Part shown: piece after piece, positions 15,867-23,692 of the stretch
Layout: every line of letters starts with the position of its first letter
Numbering within the stretch: position 1 is the stretch's first letter
DNA from: Methanobacteriaceae archaeon
Lineage (GTDB): Archaea; Methanobacteriota; Methanobacteria; Methanobacteriales; Methanobacteriaceae
NCBI GenBank assembly: GCA_900766745.1
Contig: CAAFWR010000085.1
Coordinates: forward strand, 1-23,872
DNA: 23,872 nucleotides
Direction of reading: 5' to 3'
Notes under the pieces: model-generated
The model's input: only the letters and a program-made list of their open reading frames with translations
The model's database searches: none
Told to the model about the DNA's origin: nothing
Position numbers and translations under genes: made by a program

Positions 15867-17165
15867 CTATTCATTTCCTTTAATAGTGTTTACCAATTCA
15901 TCAATAGCGATTTGCTCTTGATTACCACTTTCCATATCTTTTAAGGTAATTTTATTCTCTTCAAGATCCTTAGGCCCTATTATAGCTACTTTTTTTACTT
16001 TTAAGTTATTAGCATGGTTCATAAGCTTTTTAAACTTTTTGCGGTTTAAATCAACATCGCTTCGAATTCCGTTTCTTCTAAGAATTTGGGCTATTTCAAA
16101 AGCTTTGCCACGAACGCTGTCGTTGATTGGAGCTACATAAACATCAATATGTGATTCAAGTTCTTTTTCTTCTTGAAGTTCTTCTATTGCATTCATTAAT
16201 CTATCGAATCCAAACGCAAAACCAGTAGATTCGATTTCTTGTCCTCCAAAGACTTTAATGAGGCTGTAGGTTCCCCCACCACAAACCTGTTTCTGTGCAC
16301 CGAGTTCTGGTATATATACTTCAAATACGATTCCGGTGTAATAATCAAGTCCACGAGCAACTCCAAGGTTAATGGTATAATTATCAACACCAAAATTTTC
16401 TAAAACGTTTACAAGTTCTTTTAATTGTTCATATGCTTCTTTTGGTTCTTCATAAGGTTCAATTAATTCTTCAATATCCTTAAGAATAGTTTTATCCCCA
16501 ACAATATCAATAAGTTTAATTAAAACATTATTCAGCTCTTCATTATCAATTAATGGGTTTTCACCAATTAATGAGTCCTCTAAAAGTTCCTTATCACCTT
16601 TATCGATAACAACCATAATCTCTCTTTGAGTAGCTGTATCAATATTAAAGTGTTTGAATAGTCCCCTAATGATTCCTAAATGATTTATATTAATATCTGC
16701 ACTGGTAATTCCAAGAGCATTTAAAGAATCATTACACATTGCAATAACTTCACCTTCACCTTCAGGAGATTTTGCACCTATAAGTTCGCAACCGAATTGC
16801 CAGAACTGTCTGAAACGACCTTTTTGAGGCCTTTCATATCTAAAACAACTTCCATAATAATAAAGTTTAATAGGTTTGGAAGTGGTTTTTTGAAGCTCAT
16901 TTAAATATAATCTAGCAACAGGAGCAGTAATTTCAGGTCTTAAAGCTATTTCACGATCAGATTTATCTTTAAAGTTATAAAGCTGATCAACAATCTCTTC
17001 TCCAGATTTGGTGGTAAATAATTTCAATTCCTCAAAAAGAGGAGTTTTAATTTCCTGATAGCCATAATTCTCAAAAACATTTCTTAAGGAACTTTCAGCT
17101 TCTTTTCTAAGCCTCATTTCATCAAAAAGAAAATCTCTAGTTCCTCTTGGTCTGTTAAATTCCAT
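15867..17165 (-). CDS. hisS: Histidyl-tRNA synthetase
   Basis: Charges tRNA(His). Class II aminoacyl-tRNA synthetase of normal length (432 aa). N-terminal [10 protein letters not shown] is the HisRS signature and [12 protein letters not shown] belongs to the motif 1/2 region. Motif 2 is [22 protein letters not shown] (about 102-123, with the ATP-binding arginines). The histidine-specific motif [13 protein letters not shown] and motif 3 [10 protein letters not shown] follow, and a C-terminal anticodon-binding domain contains VYVAPINDS and [18 protein letters not shown] 17165 has GGAG at 17176-17173, seven bases upstream. It leads the minus-strand operon hisS-hisI-PINA-TIM barrel. Its upstream region carries two copies of a 22-bp repeat that may control it. 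Confidence 0.97.
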   Translation of the reverse strand: MEFNRPRGTRDFLFDEMRLRKEAESSLRNVFENYGYQEIKTPLFEELKLFTTKSGEEIVDQLYNFKDKSDREIALRPEITAPVARLYLNELQKTTSKPIKLYYYGSCFRYERPQKGRFRQFWQFGCELIGAKSPEGEGEVIAMCNDSLNALGITSADININHLGIIRGLFKHFNIDTATQREIMVVIDKGDKELLEDSLIGENPLIDNEELNNVLIKLIDIVGDKTILKDIEELIEPYEEPKEAYEQLKELVNVLENFGVDNYTINLGVARGLDYYTGIVFEVYIPELGAQKQVCGGGTYSLIKVFGGQEIESTGFAFGFDRLMNAIEELQEEKELESHIDVYVAPINDSVRGKAFEIAQILRRNGIRSDVDLNRKKFKKLMNHANNLKVKKVAIIGPKDLEENKITLKDMESGNQEQIAIDELVNTIKGNE

Positions 17166-17181
17166 CGTTTTTCTCCATTAT

Positions 17182-17267
17182 TGTATAACATTAATAATAT
17201 GTTTATTCCTCAAATAGGTGTATTTTTCAAGAACAACATAAATTCTGTATAACATTAATAATATGTT
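17182..17267. repeat. 22-bp perfect direct repeat in the hisS/aroE divergent promoter region (17182-17203 and 17246-17267)
   Basis: Two identical 22-base copies start 64 bases apart. Each contains AACATTAATAATATGTT, whose ends AACAT and ATGTT form a 5-bp dyad around a 7-base AT centre, as expected of a dimeric regulator site. The left copy lies 17-38 bases before the hisS start codon and the right copy lies near the place where hisS transcription could begin. The two copies are the only obvious repeated element in the 202-base gap (17166-17367). Function is inferred. Confidence 0.75.
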
Positions 17268-17337
17268 CACGCTTATTTATATAATATTTAGATATTTTTA
17301 AACGGGCATTGTGTCATTTGTAAATTTACTAAAATGT

Positions 17338-17351
17338 TTATTATATATTAA
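17338..17351 (+). promoter_or_regulatory. Probable TATA box of aroE
   Basis: TTATTATATATTAA lies about 20-28 bases before ATG 17368, and no ribosome binding site precedes that ATG. As with hef, this placement points to a leaderless or nearly leaderless message. Confidence 0.5.
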
Positions 17352-17367
17352 ATAGATAACTTTTATT

Positions 17368-18222
17368 ATGAAAATTAAAGGAAGTACGAATGTCGTTGGT
17401 TTAATAGGAAATCCTGTTGAACACAGTTTCTCTCCTCCAATGCACAATGCAGCTTTTAAAGCCCTTAACATGGATTATGTATATGTGGCTTTTGATGTAT
17501 TGCCGAAAAACCTCGAAAATGCAATTAGGGGAGGTAAGGCACTTAATATAAAAGGTTTAAATGTTACAATTCCTCACAAAATCAATGTTATGGAATATCT
17601 AAATGAAATTGATGATGTGGCTAGACTAATAGGTGCTGTAAATACAATCGATTTTAAAAATCTTAAAGGATATAACACTGATGGTATTGGAGCTATCAAA
17701 GCAATAAAAGAAGTTACGCCTATTGAAAACAAAAAGGTTATTTTGGCAGGTGCAGGTGGAGCATCAAGAGCTATTTCATTTTATCTTGCAAAAGAAAATC
17801 CTGAAGAGATTATTATACTAAACAGAAACACTAAAAAAGCGGAAAACTTGTCAAAGGATCTCTTAAATTCAAAATTAACAGACAATGTTAAAAGCGGATC
17901 AATCGATGAAATTGAAAAGTATATTAGAGATGGAGACATTCTAGTTGACAGTACTCCTTTAGGAATGTATCCCCATACAGAAGATACTCCAATAGCTACC
18001 AGTGACATGATGCATGAAGATTTGGTTGTTAATGATATTGTATACAATCCAAATGAAACAGCACTTATTAAAGAAGCTCTAAAAGCAGATGCAAAACCTG
18101 TATATGGAATTAAAATGCTTTTATACCAGGGAGCTGAAAGTTTTAAAATATGGACCAATCAGGAACCGCCAATTGATGTAATGGAAAAAGCATTAAAAGA
18201 AACACTTAACATAGCTGATTAA
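17368..18222 (+). CDS. aroE: Shikimate dehydrogenase (NADP+)
   Basis: Reduces 3-dehydroshikimate to shikimate in aromatic amino-acid synthesis. The whole family pattern is present in 284 residues: GNPVEHSFSPPMHNAAF with the substrate-binding serines S20 and S22, NVTIPHK with catalytic K71, AVNTID and GYNTDG with D105, the nucleotide-binding loop GAGGASRA (128-135) followed by LNRNTKKAE, where N152 and R153 fit an NADP(H) preference, DSTPLGMYP, VVNDIVYNP, and the C-terminal MLLYQGAESFKIWT. It is divergent from hisS and one base ahead of the next gene, so it probably heads a two-gene unit. No irregularities. Confidence 0.96.
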   Translation: MKIKGSTNVVGLIGNPVEHSFSPPMHNAAFKALNMDYVYVAFDVLPKNLENAIRGGKALNIKGLNVTIPHKINVMEYLNEIDDVARLIGAVNTIDFKNLKGYNTDGIGAIKAIKEVTPIENKKVILAGAGGASRAISFYLAKENPEEIIILNRNTKKAENLSKDLLNSKLTDNVKSGSIDEIEKYIRDGDILVDSTPLGMYPHTEDTPIATSDMMHEDLVVNDIVYNPNETALIKEALKADAKPVYGIKMLLYQGAESFKIWTNQEPPIDVMEKALKETLNIAD

Positions 18223-18223
18223 A

Positions 18224-18919
18224 ATGGAATTTATATTTGATTTTGTTAACATAGAGGAAGATGAAAAACTAACTGACTCTAAAGAAGATGTTCTTAAGTT
18301 TTTAAAGATAATTGGAGTAGACACTAGGTTTATTAGTTATACTCCAAATAAAATCTACATTAACAATCTTAGATTTTCCAAGTTCTCCAGAAAAAGGGAA
18401 AAAACTTTCTATAAACAGTATGGGAATATTGAAATCGTAAGGTCAAGTCTATTTCAGAAGATATGTTCGAAATCATCAAAAGTATTGGCCAATATTGAGC
18501 CAAAAAATAAAATATTAGTTCCAGATATTGATTCTCCTTTAAATAATATGATGTATATCATTCTAGAACCCTACACTAGAAAATATGGTGTAGAACTAGT
18601 CAATAGCGGGGAATATGATTTGATAGCTGAACCTTTAATAATGGATAAGAAAGTGAATATGATATTTACAGATATTTTCAATGGAGAGGGTATTGATTTT
18701 ACAAGAAAAAAAGAAAAGACCATATATCCTCTAATTAATGTTTCAAAAGAGTGGATTAACAGCTTTCTTGAAAGTGACTGCGGGGAAGAAATAAAAGAAG
18801 ATTCCAGAAACTTGGCAAGTGATTTTATGGAGTTTCTAGATAACGTTGCCCCTCAATACAAAGATAACGTTTTAAAAGCTTCAGATTTCATTGAAAAAAA
18901 ATTAGAAGCTGAAAAGTGA
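18224..18919 (+). CDS. Conserved-looking hypothetical protein downstream of aroE
   Basis: I do not recognise this 231-residue protein. It is acidic at the N-terminus ([16 protein letters not shown]), has a basic segment near 50-66 ([19 protein letters not shown]), and then an alternating alpha/beta-looking middle with [37 protein letters not shown] and [14 protein letters not shown] (about 97-159). The C-terminal third is predicted helical. No signal peptide, membrane segment, metal knuckle or nucleotide-binding loop is visible. Codon use looks like its neighbours. It begins one base after the aroE stop, so translation is probably coupled. Its last 18 bases overlap the 3' end of rfcL on the other strand. 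A shikimate-pathway role is suggested by position only. Confidence 0.78.
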   Translation: MEFIFDFVNIEEDEKLTDSKEDVLKFLKIIGVDTRFISYTPNKIYINNLRFSKFSRKREKTFYKQYGNIEIVRSSLFQKICSKSSKVLANIEPKNKILVPDIDSPLNNMMYIILEPYTRKYGVELVNSGEYDLIAEPLIMDKKVNMIFTDIFNGEGIDFTRKKEKTIYPLINVSKEWINSFLESDCGEEIKEDSRNLASDFMEFLDNVAPQYKDNVLKASDFIEKKLEAEK

Positions 18920-20323
18920 TGTTTGAACATCTTTTTTCTTAGGCTTTTCATCCTCTTCGGAGTTTTCCTCTTCAATTATCATTTCATCTTCTTTTTTAAG
19001 TTCTTCAACATCTTCAATTATCTGAGCGCCAATTTCTTCATTTCTTTTTTTTCTTTCATCTTCATGAAGCTCAGCTTTCCTCTTTTCCATTTTTGCTATT
19101 ACCTTTTTAGGTATTTTTTTCTTTCTAAAACGTTTTATCTCATCATCTTCAAGACCTAAAAAGTCGGATATTTCCCATGCAAGCTCATCGTTTTCAAACA
19201 TTATTTCTAGATATGGAAACATTGAAATAGCTACTGAATTTGAAATGTGCATCTTTTTACTCATCTTTTCAGCTATTGCATCTCTTAAGTTTCTTTTACC
19301 TCTTGCCTTTCCCATTTTAGTAAAAATTGTAGGAGATTTTATAGGACTGAATCCTTTGTATTTGTCCTTTTTTGAATTAGCCACTCCAACTCCCATAAAA
19401 TCAGATGCATATTTCCAGTATCCGTAATTTCTGCTGTGCTGAGCTCTTCCAAAGTATAAGTCTGCTTTTGCAAGATTTTCATAAGCCCTTTTAAGGTCTT
19501 CTTTTTTCTTATATCTTCTTGGAACATTTTCAGCTATATATTCCATAACAAGTGTTGGATCCTCTTCTACTCTTAGTGCATCTTTTACGTGTATTGGGTT
19601 TTGGCTGTTTAAGGTTACTCCAACTGCATCGAAGATATTTGAACGTTCGTCTTTTTTACTTAAGCTTTCAACGTCGGAGAGTTCCAGTACTTTATTTTCA
19701 TCAGCTAATGCCTGCAATGTATTTAATGCAGAACGTAAATCTCCCTGAGCCCGTTTAGCTATCTCTTTTGTTGCTGCAGGATTTACTTTTATTCCTTCTT
19801 TTTTAGCTATTTCATTTAAAAGCTTGTTTATAGAGGGTGATCTTACTTTTTTAAATTTAATAACTTCACACTTTGTTTTAATGTTTGTTAACCGTTTACT
19901 GTAGAGATCATTAGCTATTAATATAAGAGGATGTTTTGCTTTTTTTATAATGTTGTTAATTGCTGCAACTCCTCCTCTGTCGTTTGTTCCGTGAAGCCCA
20001 TCTACTTCATCAAGGATTATTAGTTTATGGTCATTTGAGAAGAAGGATTGTGTTGCTGATGATTCTCCAATGGTTGCTTGTATTATGTCCTGGGAACGTT
20101 TATCTGATGCATTAAGTTCAACACATTCTCCAAACTGTTCTCCTATTAAATGGGCTAGGGTTGTTTTTCCAACACCTGCAGGTCCAACAATCAATAATGG
20201 TTTTTGAGGTTTTCCTTCTTTCCATAGCTTAATCCAGTTTATGATCTGTGTTTTTTCTTTATTGTGGCCAACAACATCTTCTATGGATTTTGGGCTATAT
20301 TTTTTTGTCCATAACATAGGCAT
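18902..20323 (-). CDS. rfcL: Replication factor C large subunit (clamp loader)
   Basis: Large subunit of the archaeal clamp loader that places PCNA on primed DNA. The AAA+ core has the N-terminal [16 protein letters not shown], Walker A GPAGVGKT (47-54), LNASDKRS and Walker B LIILDEVD (101-108). A collar domain follows, then a long charged tail (about 405-462) rich in K and E. The protein ends in QTSLFSF (467-473), a clear PCNA-interacting (PIP) box. The length of 473 aa is normal. The start could be ATG 20323 or ATG 20317; the latter gives MLWTKKY, closer to homologues. The gene begins five bases after rfcS. Its 3' end overlaps the convergent gene at 18224-18919. Confidence 0.97.
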   Translation of the reverse strand: MPMLWTKKYSPKSIEDVVGHNKEKTQIINWIKLWKEGKPQKPLLIVGPAGVGKTTLAHLIGEQFGECVELNASDKRSQDIIQATIGESSATQSFFSNDHKLIILDEVDGLHGTNDRGGVAAINNIIKKAKHPLILIANDLYSKRLTNIKTKCEVIKFKKVRSPSINKLLNEIAKKEGIKVNPAATKEIAKRAQGDLRSALNTLQALADENKVLELSDVESLSKKDERSNIFDAVGVTLNSQNPIHVKDALRVEEDPTLVMEYIAENVPRRYKKKEDLKRAYENLAKADLYFGRAQHSRNYGYWKYASDFMGVGVANSKKDKYKGFSPIKSPTIFTKMGKARGKRNLRDAIAEKMSKKMHISNSVAISMFPYLEIMFENDELAWEISDFLGLEDDEIKRFRKKKIPKKVIAKMEKRKAELHEDERKKRNEEIGAQIIEDVEELKKEDEMIIEEENSEEDEKPKKKDVQTSLFSF

Positions 20324-20328
20324 ACACT

Positions 20329-21276
20329 TTATAAGAATTGTGTTAATAAAGCTTCAAGTTGTATTCTAGGATTTGCTCCTTCTCTTATTCTAAAATCACA
20401 ATTAGCTATTGCTTCTATTAGTTCAATATAAATATCTGCACTCATTTTTCCTTCATAAACTCTTTTAGACACATCAGAATATATTTGAGATATCATGTCT
20501 TCACCGCTGACTCCTTCTAATACCATAGTGTCTCTTAAAATATCTCTTGCCTTTAAGAAGTCTCCGGACAATGCTTCTGTAATCATTTTGTTTATGTTTT
20601 GAGGTTTGGCTTTTGATACCACTGCATAAACTGCCTCTTCAGTAATTCCTTCTCCTTCAGATGCACTAGCTTGCAGGATGTTGATTGATTTACGCATATC
20701 TCCTTCTGAAAAGTAGACAATTGATTCAAGAGCTTCTGGAGTGTAGTTTACATTTTCCTCATTACAGATATATTCAAGTCTTTTTACAATATCTGCTTCG
20801 TTTATTGGTGTAAATCTAAATATCGCACATCTTGATTGTATAGGATCAATGATTTTAGAGGAGTAATTACATGAAAGAATAAATGAAGCTGTTTTTGTAT
20901 ACATTTCCATTTCACGACGAAGTGCATGCTGAGCATCTTTTGTCATGTTATCTACTTCATCTAGAAATATTATTCTAAATGGGGCTCCTACAGGTTTTAA
21001 TCTACAGAAACTCTTAATATTATTTCTTACAGTATCAATTCCTCTTGCATCTGATGCATTTAATTCTAAGAAATTTTGTTTCCAGTATTCTCCTAAAATA
21101 GATTTTACAAGAGCAATAGCTGTTGTGGTTTTTCCAACACCTGCAGGGCCTGTAAACATGAGGTTTGGCATGCTTTCTTCCCCAACATATTTTTCAAGTC
21201 TGTTTATTATCGCTTCTTGGCCTACAATGTCATCTAACTTCTGAGGCCTATATTTTTCTACCCAAGGTCCACTCAT
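20329..21276 (-). CDS. rfcS: Replication factor C small subunit (clamp loader)
   Basis: Small subunit of the clamp loader; in archaea, several copies join RfcL around primed DNA. Motifs in the 315-residue protein: [16 protein letters not shown], Walker A GPAGVGKT (43-50), [11 protein letters not shown], Walker B FLDEVD (104-109), sensor 1 LSCNYSSKI, and the SRC arginine finger (148-150) used to complete the neighbouring ATP site. The C-terminal collar is complete. No intein is present. ATG 21276 has GGTGAT three bases before it, the same ribosome binding layout as the kae1 operon. It heads the rfcS-rfcL unit. Confidence 0.98.
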   Translation of the reverse strand: MSGPWVEKYRPQKLDDIVGQEAIINRLEKYVGEESMPNLMFTGPAGVGKTTTAIALVKSILGEYWKQNFLELNASDARGIDTVRNNIKSFCRLKPVGAPFRIIFLDEVDNMTKDAQHALRREMEMYTKTASFILSCNYSSKIIDPIQSRCAIFRFTPINEADIVKRLEYICNEENVNYTPEALESIVYFSEGDMRKSINILQASASEGEGITEEAVYAVVSKAKPQNINKMITEALSGDFLKARDILRDTMVLEGVSGEDMISQIYSDVSKRVYEGKMSADIYIELIEAIANCDFRIREGANPRIQLEALLTQFL

Positions 21277-21692
21277 AAAATCACCATAATAATATAATAT
21301 AACTATGTTTTTTAATAGTTTTAATTATTTGGTTTAGTAAAATTTTGAATTATTTTTCAGTTGATTGTTTTATTTAGATTTGAGATATTTTTGTGCTGGT
21401 TTAATATTTAAGCTATTTAAGAGCTTAAATTTCAATATTGCTCTATTTTCACGATTATATTCTGAATTCAGAGATTTCGCATAATATTTTATTCTTCTTA
21501 TTGTTGGAATAAATTTTTATATTTGATGACAATAACTGTTTTTTATGATAATTTTTCATTGTCTAAGCATTTTATTTTCTTTTTAAAGTGCCTAAATCGA
21601 TTAATTTTTTAACATTTGGAAAAATAATTATTATAAGTATTATAAACTACTTATTATTATATATTAATTTAAAATAATTTAAGGTGTATTAA
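21277..21692. other. Divergent intergenic region between rfcS and htpX (416 bp)
   Basis: This is very AT-rich with no credible gene. It must hold promoters for both neighbours. TATTATAAA near 21640 could serve htpX, whose ribosome binding site GGTG (21683-21686) stands six bases before ATG. A TTATATTATATT stretch near 21293-21304 (minus strand) lies close to rfcS but would leave no room for its ribosome binding site, so the rfcS promoter is unclear. The one clear structure is an inverted repeat at 21406-21430, listed separately. Confidence 0.6.
21406..21430. promoter_or_regulatory. Perfect 9-bp inverted repeat upstream of rfcS and htpX
   Basis: ATTTAAGCT (21406-21414) and AGCTTAAAT (21422-21430) are exact reverse complements around a 7-base spacer ATTTAAG. 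It is about 130 bases from the rfcS start and 263 from the htpX start. It could be a protein-binding dyad or a hairpin in a long leader. There is no T-run on either side, so a terminator is unlikely. Confidence 0.5.
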
Positions 21693-22670
21693 ATGAAAGG
21701 TTCATGGAAACTTAGATTAAGATTATGGGCAGTATCCTTTTTAATGTTTGTAATAGTATTTGCCCTAGTATCTCTTGCATTTGCCATTTCTGGTTATAGT
21801 CCTGGATTGTGGTTATATTTCCTAATAAGTATTGGAATAATCCTCTTACAGTATCTTATTGGTCCTTCACTTATAAAAACCACTATGAAAGTGGAACCTG
21901 TAACTCCAGAAGAACAACCACGCATTCATGCGATGGTTGAGGAGATGTCAAAAAAAGCAGGTATACCTAAACCGAAAGTTGGAATATCTCATATTAATAT
22001 TCCAAATGCATTTGCATATGGAAGAACTAAAAGAAGTGGTCATATTGCATTAACAGCACCTATTATGAATATGCTTGATGAAGATGAACTTAAAGCTGTT
22101 ATAGGTCATGAATTAGGTCATATCAAACACAATGACATGATTATAACCACAGTAATCAGCGTATTGCCAATGATTTGTTATTATGTTGCTTTGTCATTTC
22201 TGTTCTCAAGAAGCGGTGATGATGAAAATGCAGGAATAATGATGATAATCGGAATAGTTGGATATGCTGCATACATTGTAGGTCAGTTTTTAGTCTTATT
22301 TGTATCAAGAATAAGGGAATATTATGCAGACGAAGCTAGTGTAGAACTTGGAAACAAACCATCAGCATTGGTTTCAGGACTTTATAAATTATCATATGGT
22401 GCTTCAAGAGCTAGTGAAGACACTATAAAGGATGCAAGTACCAATCGGGCATTTTTTGCAAATGACATTAAGCAAGGGGATAGGGATGTAAAATGCTTTG
22501 AACAACTGGATTTTGATAAAGACGGAAAAATATCTGATGAAGATTTAGAGAAATTCTACAGAGCAGAAGTAGTTAACTCATTTACAGACAACTTCACTGA
22601 AATATTCTCAACCCATCCAGACAGCTTAAAAAGAGCCCGTAGATTAGCTGAACTTCAATTTGAAAACTAA
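21693..22670 (+). CDS. htpX: HtpX-like membrane zinc metalloprotease (M48) with EF-hand-like loop
   Basis: Membrane-bound M48 protease of the HtpX family, expected to degrade damaged membrane proteins with its active site on the cytoplasmic side. Two N-terminal membrane segments (about 11-33 and 38-58) are followed by the zinc site HELGH (139-143) with third ligand E214 in REYYADEAS. Two further hydrophobic stretches lie at about 150-171 and 181-205, as in HtpX. The C-terminal FSTHPDSLKRARRL (305-318) matches the family. Unusually, between the third ligand and that end lies DFDKDGKISDED (273-284), which fits the 12-position EF-hand calcium loop with D at 1, 3, 5 and 12, G at 6 and I at 8. At 325 aa it is longer than bacterial HtpX (about 290). 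It is followed by trmI after 21 bases. Confidence 0.94.
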   Translation: MKGSWKLRLRLWAVSFLMFVIVFALVSLAFAISGYSPGLWLYFLISIGIILLQYLIGPSLIKTTMKVEPVTPEEQPRIHAMVEEMSKKAGIPKPKVGISHINIPNAFAYGRTKRSGHIALTAPIMNMLDEDELKAVIGHELGHIKHNDMIITTVISVLPMICYYVALSFLFSRSGDDENAGIMMIIGIVGYAAYIVGQFLVLFVSRIREYYADEASVELGNKPSALVSGLYKLSYGASRASEDTIKDASTNRAFFANDIKQGDRDVKCFEQLDFDKDGKISDEDLEKFYRAEVVNSFTDNFTEIFSTHPDSLKRARRLAELQFEN

Positions 22671-22691
22671 GAATGTTGTGATATTTTGAAA

Positions 22692-23417
22692 ATGATATTG
22701 GATGAACGTGGAAAGAAATATGTTCTAAAGGAAGGAAGTGAATTTCAAAGTGACTTAGGAATAGTTTCAGCAGAACAAATCGCTAATGCGGAAATTGGAG
22801 ATGAGCTTAAAAGTCATTTAGACCATGTTTTTAAAATAATAAAACCGACAGTAAATGATTTCATTGAAATTATGGATAGGCGTTGTTCAATATTAATACA
22901 AAAAGATATTGGAACAGTATTAGCTAGAACCGGACTTGGATCTGGTGACAGAGTTGTGGATTCAGGAACCGGTGCAGCAGCTATTGCACTAAATTTCGGA
23001 AATGTAGTTGGTGAAACCGGTCATGTCTACACCTATGAAATAAGAGAGGATTTTGCAGAAGTTGCACGTAAAAACATTGAAAACTTTGGAATAACCAACA
23101 TAGAAGTTAAAAATAAAGACATTAAAGAAGGAATAGATGAAACGGATATTGACTTGGTATTTCTAGATTTGCCAAAACCATTCGAGATATTTGAAGAGGT
23201 ATATGAAACATTAAAAGTCGGAGGATGGTTAGCCGTTTATGCACCTTACATAGATCAAGCAGAAATAGCATACAGAGTAGCTAAAAAATTAGGCTTCTAT
23301 GACATTGAAATTATAGAAACACTTGAAAGAGGGCTTGAAGTTAGACCGCAGGGTGTAAGACCAAAAACTAGAATGGTAGGACATAGTGGATATCTTGTTT
23401 TTGCAAGAAAGCTATGA
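22692..23417 (+). CDS. trmI: tRNA (adenine-N1)-methyltransferase TrmI
   Basis: SAM-dependent enzyme making m1A in the T-loop of tRNA (position 58, and also 57 in some archaea). The N-terminal small beta domain (LDERGKKYVLKEGSEFQSDLG) precedes a Rossmann methyltransferase fold with motif I VVDSGTGAAAIAL, the SAM-ribose acidic residue in YTYEIRED, a KDIKEGID segment, and the catalytic motif LDLPKP. The C-terminal end VRPKTRMVGHSGYLVFARK is characteristic of TrmI. The length is 241-243 aa, normal. The start is uncertain: ATG 22692 is given here, but TTG 22686 stands three bases after GTGAT (22678-22682), the spacing used by other genes in this window, and would add two residues. Probably co-transcribed with htpX. 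Confidence 0.95.
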   Translation: MILDERGKKYVLKEGSEFQSDLGIVSAEQIANAEIGDELKSHLDHVFKIIKPTVNDFIEIMDRRCSILIQKDIGTVLARTGLGSGDRVVDSGTGAAAIALNFGNVVGETGHVYTYEIREDFAEVARKNIENFGITNIEVKNKDIKEGIDETDIDLVFLDLPKPFEIFEEVYETLKVGGWLAVYAPYIDQAEIAYRVAKKLGFYDIEIIETLERGLEVRPQGVRPKTRMVGHSGYLVFARKL

Positions 23418-23470
23418 AATTCTACTTTATTTTAGTAATTGAGATAGTTTCATTCTAAATTCCATAATTA

Positions 23471-23477
23471 TTTTTTT
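23471..23477 (+). terminator. Possible oligo-T terminator after trmI
   Basis: A run of seven T follows the trmI stop by 53 bases, within TTATTTTTTTGT. Archaeal transcription often stops at such T-runs without a hairpin. No better candidate lies closer. Confidence 0.35.
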
Positions 23478-23581
23478 GTATCAATTAAAACATAAATGGT
23501 ATGCTGTATACTCACACCATAAAAACACAAAAAAACCATGAAATATAATTTTAAGATTGTTTAATAAAATCTATAAAATGC

Positions 23582-23612
23582 TATACATGTTTCATCGTGA
23601 AAATCATGTATA
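23582..23612 (-). terminator. Strong hairpin between trmI and the convergent partial gene, possible terminator
   Basis: TATACATG (23582-23589) pairs with CATGTATA (23605-23612). TTTCA (23590-23594) pairs with TGAAA (23598-23602) around a TCG loop, leaving a two-base AT bulge. Read on the minus strand, the stem is followed by a T-rich stretch (GCATTTTATAGATTTTATT), and it lies 81 bases past the stop of the gene at 23693-23872. It therefore fits termination of that gene better than of trmI. The rest of the gap 23418-23692 holds nothing recognisable. Confidence 0.4.
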
Positions 23613-23692
23613 TTTGCCATAAATACAGAATAATTAAAAGGGATTTTATTAAATTAATGTTTTAACTATTTTTATTGAAGATATTAGATTAG

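Noticed and set aside
17166..17300. T-box-like or other riboswitch ahead of hisS
   Set aside because: T-boxes are not known in archaea, and I see no specifier stem or antiterminator. The direct repeats are better explained as protein sites or tandem promoters.
17781..18158. 125-residue minus-strand frame opposite aroE
   Set aside because: Antisense to a gene with all AroE motifs; no ribosome binding site and no coding-like pattern of its own.
18923..19159. Phe/Leu-rich plus-strand frame that looks like a membrane protein
   Set aside because: It is the complement of the Lys/Glu-rich tail of rfcL; complementing AAA/GAA codons gives TTT/TTC, hence false hydrophobicity.
20945..21244. 99-residue plus-strand frame opposite rfcS
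   Set aside because: Antisense to the conserved Walker A/B region of rfcS; no start signal.
21526..21612. 28-codon frame in the rfcS/htpX spacer (begins MTITVFYDNF)
   Set aside because: Very short, no ribosome binding site, and composition like the surrounding AT-rich spacer.
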